From: Prevotellaceae bacterium UBA7017
GTDB taxonomy: Bacteria; Bacteroidota; Bacteroidia; Bacteroidales; Bacteroidaceae
NCBI GenBank assembly: GCA_002449535.1
Contig: DJWZ01000152.1
Span: forward strand, 1-8,184
DNA: 8,184 nucleotides
Direction: 5' to 3'
The notes under the pieces are model-generated. The model ran no database searches, had not been told where the DNA came from, and worked only from the letters and a program-made list of their open reading frames with translations. Both the position numbers and the translations under genes were made by a program. Shown piece after piece: positions 1-5,954 of the stretch (position 1 is the first letter of the stretch; the number at the start of each line of letters is the position of its first letter).

Positions 1-341
1 GTGACACCATCTACGGTAGGTCCCATAGTGATGGTGGTGATAAGGGTATCACCTGCTGCAGGACGTTGGATAAGATGAAAATTCTTCACCTCACCGATAT
101 ATCCGACAGGCGGCTCTGTGGCACCTTCTTCCACAACAGCACGGTAACCGGCAAAGGCTGATGCTGACTGGGCAATGTGCTCAATGATACCAACCTCGGC
201 AATAAAGCCATCTGACTCCAGAAAGAAATTATCCTCTCTGACAGCGAGGCGGCATTGTGCTTCGTCGCCATTAACACACAACAACTCGTCCACCATCATG
301 ATGGGCGAGCGTTGTGGTATAAGTTGCTTAATATTAAGCAT
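1..341 (-). CDS. Hotdog-fold 3-hydroxyacyl-ACP dehydratase-like protein (3' end outside window)
   Basis: The first 113 codons are visible and the reading frame is still open at base 1. The N-terminus has the FabZ/ApeP-type opening P-Q-R-S-P-I-M-M-V-D (residues 9-18). The central hotdog helix follows as G-I-I-E-H-I-A-Q (51-58), whose Glu54 matches the catalytic acid of FabZ. The spot where FabZ carries its catalytic His, about 14 residues before that Glu, is Phe40. A later stretch, Y-I-G-E-V-K-N-F (81-88), fits the strand after the helix. By family it should dehydrate 3-hydroxyacyl chains carried on the ACP encoded just upstream, in the cytoplasm. The ATG at 341-339 was chosen because it includes the conserved P-Q-R-x-P motif; the later ATG pair at 299-294 would remove it. 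The start overlaps the ACP stop by 8 bases, which suggests translational coupling. A non-catalytic or thioesterase-like hotdog role is possible. Confidence 0.85.
   Translation of the reverse strand, partial: MLNIKQLIPQRSPIMMVDELLCVNGDEAQCRLAVREDNFFLESDGFIAEVGIIEHIAQSASAFAGYRAVVEEGATEPPVGYIGEVKNFHLIQRPAAGDTLITTITMGPTVDGV
325..340. repeat. 16-base perfect palindrome at the ACP stop / dehydratase start
   Basis: The sequence TGCTTAATATTAAGCA is its own reverse complement. It covers the ACP stop codon and most of codons 1-6 of the dehydratase. In the mRNA it could fold as a 6-base-pair stem with an AUAU loop that pairs the T and G of the start codon. It is not followed by a U-run, so it does not look like a terminator. 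A role in tuning re-initiation is possible, but the stem is AU-rich and weak. Confidence 0.4.
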
Positions 342-573
342 GTGACTCAATGTAGTCGTAAAGGTCATTGAAAGTCTGCACCTTTGGCAGATCTTCTGCT
401 GGAATCTTTACCTTATACTCGTGCTGGATAAGGGCAACGAGGTCAACGAGAGAAAGAGAATCAAGAGCCAAAGTGTTCTTAATATTGGCATCTGGAGTGA
501 TTACACTTTCTTCTACTTCAAACTCCTCTGCAAGAACAGAGTTAATCTTAGATACGATTTCTTCTCTTGTCAT
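334..573 (-). CDS. Acyl carrier protein (specialised, 79 aa)
   Basis: This is a 79-residue acidic protein of normal ACP length. The phosphopantetheine site is the serine of L-A-L-D-S-L-S-L-V-D-L, Ser39, at the start of the recognition helix. The C-terminal half, with K-V-K-I-P-A-E-D-L and the terminal helix D-L-Y-D-Y-I-E, has the usual four-helix pattern. After attachment of 4'-phosphopantetheine by a transferase encoded elsewhere, it would carry growing acyl chains between the ketosynthase encoded upstream and the dehydratase encoded downstream. Its motif is D-S-L-S-L-V-D-L rather than the D-S-L-D-x-V-E-L of the housekeeping AcpP, and its neighbours are not fabD, fabG or fabH. It is therefore probably a dedicated ACP of a secondary acyl pathway, by inference. 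It starts 13 bases after the ketosynthase stop, with no Shine-Dalgarno-like sequence. Its last 8 bases overlap the dehydratase start. Confidence 0.95.
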   Translation of the reverse strand: MTREEIVSKINSVLAEEFEVEESVITPDANIKNTLALDSLSLVDLVALIQHEYKVKIPAEDLPKVQTFNDLYDYIESHA

Positions 574-586
574 CTTGAATAAATGT

Positions 587-1804
587 TTATAGATTTTTTA
601 TAATTAATGTTGAGTTAGTTCCACCAAAACCGAAAGAATTAGATAAGAACATATCAAAGTGTGCTGATTTTGTCTCTGGGATTATATTGATGCAGTTGGT
701 TTCTTCATCAGGCTCTTCGAAGTTGATATTTCCTGCTATGAAATCATTCTTCATCATCAGCATAGAGTATATACACTCTGCTGCACCTGCTGCCCACATC
801 TCGTGTCCTGTCTGTGACTTGGTAGATGTGACAGGTACTTTGTAGTCACCGAATATCTGTGCTATTGCCATTGCCTCACGGCCATCACCTGCGTGAGTAG
901 AGGTAGCATGGGCATTGACATAGCCAATCTGACGTGGGTCTATGCCGCCATTCTTCAGTGCCAGTTCCAAAGAGCGTGCAGGACCTGCTACGTTCGGTGT
1001 AGAGATATGGTCGCCATTACCAGAGAATCCCCAACCGACTACTTCTGCCAATATCGGAGCACCACGCTTTACTGCGTGCTCGTAGCTTTCGAGGATAACT
1101 GTAGCAGCACCACCGCCAGGAACAAGACCGTCGCGGTTCTTGTCAAATGGGCGTGAAGCCTTTGTTGGCTCATCCTCACGGGTAGAGAATGCCTGTATGC
1201 CGTCGAAAGAAGCAATAGAATACATGTTTGCTTCCTGACCACCACCACAGATGATGCAATCTTGTAAACCATTCTTGATGAGCAGATAAGCATTGCCTAT
1301 TGCCAACGAGCTGGATGCGCAAGCGGCAGAAGAGGTGAGGTTTATGCCACGAAGACGGAAAAGGCATGCCAGATTCATCGTAATGGTAGAGTTCATGGAC
1401 TGGAATATTGCACCAGAACCGCATGCAGAGGTGTCTTTGAATTCGCGGAACTTATCAAGGGCATTCATCGTTGCTTCTGCAACAGAGTCGTTGCCATAGA
1501 TAATACCCACCTCGTGACTGTCAAGGAAATCCTGATCTATCTTTGCTGCCTCCAAGGCATCTTTAGTAGCCATATATGCATACTGTGCCTCCTCTGGCAT
1601 AAATTGACGCAGATTACGAGAAATGAATGGCTTGAGGTTTGGCTTTGGCACATTAGCACATAGTGCAGAGCGGAAACCAAGATCCTTACGCTCTTGTGAG
1701 AATATAATACCACTCTTTCCTTCAAATAGTGACTGACGAACATCGTCAAGGGTCTGGCCCAGACATGACCATATACCCATTCCTGTAATAACTACTCTAT
1801 TCAT
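587..1804 (-). CDS. Beta-ketoacyl-ACP synthase, FabF-like (KAS II family)
   Basis: This 405-residue thiolase-fold condensing enzyme is close to the length of FabF (about 410). It would catalyse decarboxylative Claisen condensation of malonyl-ACP with an acyl-ACP in the cytoplasm. The full active site is visible: Cys162 in S-S-A-A-C-A-S-S-S, His299 in N-A-H-A-T-S-T, Lys329 in T-S-T-K-S and His334 in Q-T-G-H. The C-terminal glycine-rich S-N-S-F-G-F-G-G-T-N loop is present. With all C-H-H residues kept, it should be a catalytic KS, not a chain-length-factor partner. I chose the ATG at 1804-1802, giving M-N-R-V-V-I-T-G-M-G, which matches the usual KS N-terminus. A TTG two codons upstream (1810) is less likely. 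The chosen start overlaps the stop of the GNAT-like gene by 8 bases. The nearby ACP and hotdog dehydratase point to a specialised pathway such as an aryl polyene or related pigment lipid. This assignment is inferred, and a spare FabF role cannot be excluded. Confidence 0.95.
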   Translation of the reverse strand: MNRVVITGMGIWSCLGQTLDDVRQSLFEGKSGIIFSQERKDLGFRSALCANVPKPNLKPFISRNLRQFMPEEAQYAYMATKDALEAAKIDQDFLDSHEVGIIYGNDSVAEATMNALDKFREFKDTSACGSGAIFQSMNSTITMNLACLFRLRGINLTSSAACASSSLAIGNAYLLIKNGLQDCIICGGGQEANMYSIASFDGIQAFSTREDEPTKASRPFDKNRDGLVPGGGAATVILESYEHAVKRGAPILAEVVGWGFSGNGDHISTPNVAGPARSLELALKNGGIDPRQIGYVNAHATSTHAGDGREAMAIAQIFGDYKVPVTSTKSQTGHEMWAAGAAECIYSMLMMKNDFIAGNINFEEPDEETNCINIIPETKSAHFDMFLSNSFGFGGTNSTLIIKNL

Positions 1805-2978
1805 TTGCAAGATTTTTTATCATTGTATTAGGAGTCAGTGGCGTTTCGGTAAGAGATTTCTCCCAACATCTGCGACGTTTTACCATCTTGGGATTGAGAG
1901 GCTTCCACTGTGCCAACTCCTTAACATTATATTCTAATTGAGGATTTGTTTCACACCATTTTATACCTTTCTGATTATATATTGGTATCAGGTCATCAAA
2001 GAACATTGCGTTAAGCCCCATGCCGTGCAATTCCGGCTTTACTCCAATGAGCAGAAGCATTGCTTTATCGTTCTTGTTGATGTAGATATGATTTATTAGA
2101 TGCCACCAACCAAAGGGAAGAAACTTTCCTTTCGCTTTTTTCAAACCCTCTGATGGGTCGCGCAATGTTACTGCAGCACCTACTAATTCATCTTTCTCAT
2201 TAACGATGAATGGTATGAGGTCCATATCGAGCAGGGGAAGATACATATTAATATAGTCATCTACCTGCTTGTAATCGAATACGGAAGTACCATAGAGTGG
2301 GGCAAAGGCCTCGTTGAAGAGGTCGAAGAGCACATGACCGTACCCTGCTTTTACTTCTTTCTTCGTCTTCTTGATAACGCGAAGGTGCAACTCTTCCTTC
2401 AGATATTCTGATACACGGTGATAGCGGGCAGGAATTTCTTGTGGGACGTTGATGCGTACCTGTAACCAGTCAACGGCTTTTGAATACCCCAATTTTTCCA
2501 TGTGTTGGACAAAATAGGGATAATTCCAGAATTCTGCTGCAGAGCCTCCCAGTTCAAAATCTTCTACGAGCATACCCTCTTTGTCGAAGTCGGTGATGCC
2601 CATAGGCCCTTCTATCACTTCCATCCCTTTCTTTTTTCCCCACCGCTCAACGGCATTCAGAAGTGCTGAGGAGATATCGAGAGAGTCAAAGAACTCTATG
2701 TTTGTGAAACGTGCACGACGTACGTTCCATTTTGCATTTGTCTTGTGAGAGATAATACCTGTTATGCGTCCTACACATTCTCCATCCCTGTAAGCAACGA
2801 ATGATTTGATATCGGCATATTTCAAACTGTCGTTGTGCTTTGGGTCAAAGAAGTTACGGACATCGACATCCATTTCTGGAACATATTCCGCACATCCTTT
2901 GTATAGGCGGTGTGGTAGGGCAACGAAATCATTCATTGCCTTTTTCGTATCAACGGGTATAATCTGTATTTGTGACAT
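1797..2978 (-). CDS. GNAT-like acyltransferase family protein of unknown substrate (393 aa)
   Basis: I recognise this as a roughly 370-390 residue soluble family found in Bacteroidota and some Firmicutes, usually labelled hypothetical or N-acetyltransferase. The N-terminal half has a GNAT-like strand pair around V-A-Y-R-D-G-E-C-V-G-R-I-T-G-I (61-75), then E-G-P-M-G-I-T-D-F-D-K-E-G (123-135) and W-N-Y-P-Y (151-155). The C-terminal half has a second GNAT-like core. There L-L-L-I-G-V-K-P-E-L-H-G-M-G-L-N (308-323) resembles the acetyl-CoA pyrophosphate-binding motif A, although the usual Q/R-x-x-G-x-G is only partly kept. Family hallmarks follow: E-T-N-P-Q-L-E (343-349) and K-R-R-R-C-W-E-K (367-374). 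There is no signal peptide or membrane segment. It starts directly after the nuoN stop (TAA then ATG) and overlaps the ketosynthase start by 8 bases, so it sits translationally between complex I and the acyl-carrier genes. The substrate is unknown; an acyl or aminoacyl transferase linked to the downstream lipid pathway is a guess. Confidence 0.8.
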   Translation of the reverse strand: MSQIQIIPVDTKKAMNDFVALPHRLYKGCAEYVPEMDVDVRNFFDPKHNDSLKYADIKSFVAYRDGECVGRITGIISHKTNAKWNVRRARFTNIEFFDSLDISSALLNAVERWGKKKGMEVIEGPMGITDFDKEGMLVEDFELGGSAAEFWNYPYFVQHMEKLGYSKAVDWLQVRINVPQEIPARYHRVSEYLKEELHLRVIKKTKKEVKAGYGHVLFDLFNEAFAPLYGTSVFDYKQVDDYINMYLPLLDMDLIPFIVNEKDELVGAAVTLRDPSEGLKKAKGKFLPFGWWHLINHIYINKNDKAMLLLIGVKPELHGMGLNAMFFDDLIPIYNQKGIKWCETNPQLEYNVKELAQWKPLNPKMVKRRRCWEKSLTETPLTPNTMIKNLANE

Positions 2979-4442
2979 TTACAGTGCTGCTGCAGTATGA
3001 AGCATCTCGTATATGCAACTGCATACCCCGAAGAATACTACTCCTAAGGTGCAGATGACAAGGGTCAGCTTGGTGTTGAAATCCATTGCAAAGGTTGGGA
3101 TAGGCTCGCCGTCCTCTTCCTTGTTACGGATATACATTGCTTTTACTATCAGCAGATAATAGTACAATGACACTACAGTATTTACAAGTGCTATGAATAC
3201 GATAAAATATGGCCAGAAGGTAGGTCTTCCGTCAACTGCTGCCAAGAACACAAAGAACTTTGAGAACATACCTGCAAACGGAGGAATACCACCCAGCGAG
3301 AAGAGAGCCAGTGTCATCAGGAATGCCATCTTAGGATTTGTGCGGTATAATCCGTTGTAGGTTGCCATGTCCGTGCGTCCGCCATTGGCATTCTCTACAG
3401 AGGCAATGATGGTGAATATAGCCATATTTGCAACAATGTATATCAGAACATAGTACATCAGGGCTGTTGTTGACATGATGCTGTTTCCACCTATTACAAC
3501 GAGCATGATATATCCTGCCTGCGAAATTGATGAGAACGCCATGAATCGCTTCAGTTCTGTCTGACGTATTGCCATGAGGTTTCCGACGGTGATTGTCAGG
3601 ACTACAAGTATCATCATTGTTAACATCCAGAAAGGAAGTAGTGGCATGAAGACCTTGTAGAGTAGGGTAGCGAGAGTAAATGCTGCTGCTCCTTTTGAGA
3701 TTACGCTGAGGTAACCGGTTACTGTTGTTGGAGCTCCCTGATATGTGTCAGCTGTCCAGAAATGGAATGGTACGAGTGAAATCTTAAAGCCTAATCCGGC
3801 AATAAAGAATACCATACCCATTACTGACAGATTTGTTGGCTTGAGCAACATTCTGAAATCATCGAAATACAGATGTCCTGTAGCACCATACAGGAAGGAA
3901 ATGCCGTAGAGCATCACTCCTGACGAGAAGGTAGCGGTAAGTATGAACTTTGCTGCTGCCTCTGCTGAGAGGTTACGCCATTTGTCGAGAGCAACCATAC
4001 ATGCCATTGGCACTGATGCCATCTCAAGACCAAGGAAGAACATCAGGAAGTCGCCGGCAGACATCATCATATACATACCGAGAAGCGTTGATGCTGTCAG
4101 CATGTAAAATTCTCCTTCTACCATTTTTGACTCAGTGTTATTGAGCCAATTACGTGACTGCAGAACGACGATAAAGGTACCAAATGTAAGGATTGCCTTC
4201 ATCATGTTTACTGCTGGAGTAGCATGATACATAGTACCGAAAAGGTCTATCGTATTGTTGTTACCCATGATTGTTGGAAGAAGACATACTATTGTCTGTG
4301 CCAGGAAACATACACTGGCAAACGGATTTAACCATTTCCTTTCTGCATCGCGAGAGGAGCAGAAGTCTTCTATGAACAATATTACCAAGAAAGCAACGAG
4401 GGTTGCCTCAGGTATCATATATAGAAATTGACCGTAATTCAT
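2979..4442 (-). CDS. nuoN: NADH-quinone oxidoreductase subunit N (complex I antiporter-like subunit)
   Basis: NuoN is one of the three antiporter-like membrane subunits that pump protons in complex I. The protein is 487 residues, almost the same length as E. coli NuoN (485), and is hydrophobic throughout with about 14 predicted membrane helices. The key charged residues are present: Glu140 in F-F-L-G-L-E-M-A-S-V-P, Lys220 in G-L-G-F-K-I-S-L-V-P-F-H, Lys250 in V-I-S-K-G-A-A-A-F, and Lys395 in G-M-F-S-K-F-F. The broken-helix signature P-F-H-F-W-T-A-D-T-Y-Q-G-A-P-T (225-239) is typical of NuoN and separates it from NuoL and NuoM. The ATG lies 3 bases after the nuoM stop. The stop codon abuts the ATG of the next gene, so nothing separates the complex I genes from those downstream. 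Confidence 0.98.
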   Translation of the reverse strand: MNYGQFLYMIPEATLVAFLVILFIEDFCSSRDAERKWLNPFASVCFLAQTIVCLLPTIMGNNNTIDLFGTMYHATPAVNMMKAILTFGTFIVVLQSRNWLNNTESKMVEGEFYMLTASTLLGMYMMMSAGDFLMFFLGLEMASVPMACMVALDKWRNLSAEAAAKFILTATFSSGVMLYGISFLYGATGHLYFDDFRMLLKPTNLSVMGMVFFIAGLGFKISLVPFHFWTADTYQGAPTTVTGYLSVISKGAAAFTLATLLYKVFMPLLPFWMLTMMILVVLTITVGNLMAIRQTELKRFMAFSSISQAGYIMLVVIGGNSIMSTTALMYYVLIYIVANMAIFTIIASVENANGGRTDMATYNGLYRTNPKMAFLMTLALFSLGGIPPFAGMFSKFFVFLAAVDGRPTFWPYFIVFIALVNTVVSLYYYLLIVKAMYIRNKEEDGEPIPTFAMDFNTKLTLVICTLGVVFFGVCSCIYEMLHTAAAL

Positions 4443-4445
4443 ATC

Positions 4446-5945
4446 TTATAGCGTTCCTATGTTTGTTAGAATTGGAATAACACCTGTCTCAATGACATTG
4501 CTTGCCCAGAGTGGGAAAGAACCGAGACCTGCTACACAGAAAATGAGGCAGCATACTGCAAATTTCTCATCCCAAGTAGCATCGGTAAGTGTTTCATAAT
4601 GTGGATTGGTAACATTTCCGAAAAGGATAAATCCGACTGTTCTGAGAATATAGACAGCTGTTACTACAATAGAAGTACATGCTATTATTGTGCAGCAACG
4701 GTGGAATGTATCTGGATTCTCAAATGAACCGACGAAGATTGTCATCTCAGCGATGAAGCCTGAGAAACCTGGAAGACCAAGGTTGGCAAGACCTGCTATC
4801 ACATATCCTACGGAAAGGAATGGCATTATCTTCATCAATCCGCCCAATTCACGTATGTCACGTGTGTGGGTACGTCCATATATCATACCGATGAGTGCGA
4901 AGAACAGTGCTGTCATGAGTCCGTGAGATAGCATCTGCAGGATGGCACCTGTGCATGATACCTTTGTCATCATAAGAAGTGCGAAGAGTACAAGTCCGCA
5001 GTGGGAAACTGAAGAGTATGCATTGATAAACTTCAGGTCGGTCTGCACACATGCGCTGAAAGCACCATATACAACGGATATCGTGGTAAGAATCAAGAAT
5101 ATCCATGCAAGGTCGTTGGCAGCATCTGGGAGCAGGAACATTGCGATACGGAAACAACCATATCCACCCAGTTTCATCAGTACGCCGGCATGAAGCATAG
5201 AGACAGATGTCGGTGCACAGCCATGACCGATAGGAGACCATGTGTGGAATGGGAATAATGCTCCAAGGACACCGAAACCAATGAATACAAATGGGAACAA
5301 AGCCTTCTGAATTGCTGTAGGAATAGTCACTGCACCATTCGTGTGATGTGCTATGTCAAGAAGATTCATTGTCTGACCACCGCTGAAGAAGTAGATACCT
5401 ACAAGACCAATGATGATAAGAGCAGAACCGCCCATAAGCATAAGGGTCAGCTTCATGGCAGCATATTCCTTGTTGCCAGAACCCCAGTAGCCAATGAGGA
5501 GATACATAGGAATCAAGGCAACCTCATAGAACATGAACATGGTGAAGAGGTCAATGCTGATGAAGAAACCGAACACACCAGTTGAAAGCAGGGTGAACCA
5601 CATAAAGAATTCCTTTGTCAGGGGCTGCAGCTTCCATGAAGCGAATGTGCCGGTAAATACTATGATGCTTGAAAGTAGAAGCATCACTACGCTGATGCCG
5701 TCAACACCTACGGCGTATGATATGTTCAGCGGAGCAAACCATACATGGCTGTAGGTATAAAGCATTTCTGCCGTATTGCCTGCGGCACGCTGGCTGATAA
5801 AATCGATGGTGAGCCATACAGAGAGTGCCAAAAGGCATGAGGCACCTGCTACCATCACACCACGTACTTCATTGATGTTCCTTGCAAGCCATAGGCAAAG
5901 AAGCATCAGTACGGGAATTAGTACAAATATTGATAATATACTCAT
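4446..5945 (-). CDS. nuoM: NADH-quinone oxidoreductase subunit M (complex I antiporter-like subunit)
   Basis: NuoM is the middle antiporter-like proton-pumping subunit of the complex I membrane arm. At 499 residues with about 14 membrane helices it is of normal length (E. coli 509). Glu141 in F-M-F-Y-E-V-A-L-I-P is the conserved TM5 glutamate, Lys258 in L-M-K-L-G-G-Y-G matches the TM8 lysine, and Glu400 in G-F-I-A-E-M-T matches the TM12 glutamate. The TM7 region differs from the E. coli type: V-L-G-A-L-F-P-F-H-T-W-S-P-I-G-H-G-C-A-P-T (226-246) has Leu227 where E. coli has Lys234, and S-P-I-G-H replaces L-P-D-A-H. I recall similar forms in other Bacteroidota and green sulfur bacteria, so this is probably a lineage trait rather than damage. 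The gene starts 9 bases after the nuoL stop, behind an A-run with no Shine-Dalgarno site, and ends 3 bases before nuoN. Confidence 0.98.
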   Translation of the reverse strand: MSILSIFVLIPVLMLLCLWLARNINEVRGVMVAGASCLLALSVWLTIDFISQRAAGNTAEMLYTYSHVWFAPLNISYAVGVDGISVVMLLLSSIIVFTGTFASWKLQPLTKEFFMWFTLLSTGVFGFFISIDLFTMFMFYEVALIPMYLLIGYWGSGNKEYAAMKLTLMLMGGSALIIIGLVGIYFFSGGQTMNLLDIAHHTNGAVTIPTAIQKALFPFVFIGFGVLGALFPFHTWSPIGHGCAPTSVSMLHAGVLMKLGGYGCFRIAMFLLPDAANDLAWIFLILTTISVVYGAFSACVQTDLKFINAYSSVSHCGLVLFALLMMTKVSCTGAILQMLSHGLMTALFFALIGMIYGRTHTRDIRELGGLMKIMPFLSVGYVIAGLANLGLPGFSGFIAEMTIFVGSFENPDTFHRCCTIIACTSIVVTAVYILRTVGFILFGNVTNPHYETLTDATWDEKFAVCCLIFCVAGLGSFPLWASNVIETGVIPILTNIGTL

Positions 5946-5954
5946 TTTTTTATA

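Noticed and set aside
86..277. 63-residue minus-strand open frame at the left end
   Set aside because: It overlaps the dehydratase in a different frame. The dehydratase frame carries the conserved hotdog motifs; this one carries none.
893..1156. Plus-strand open frame opposite the ketosynthase gene
   Set aside because: It is antisense to a well-conserved coding region, has no recognisable motif and no promoter or leader. It is a by-product of codon bias.
1805..1810. TTG start for the ketosynthase, two codons upstream of the ATG
   Set aside because: The ATG at 1804-1802 gives the standard N-terminus M-N-R-V-V-I-T-G-M-G and the same 8-base overlap style as the ACP-dehydratase junction. A rare TTG start adds only two residues.
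4858..5241. 127-residue open frame on the minus strand inside nuoM
   Set aside because: It lies wholly within nuoM in another frame, and its Cys-, Arg- and Tyr-rich composition has no domain pattern. It is a shadow of the nuoM codons.
5343..5754. Two overlapping plus-strand frames opposite nuoM
   Set aside because: They are antisense to conserved membrane helices of NuoM, have no motif, and have no sign of independent expression.
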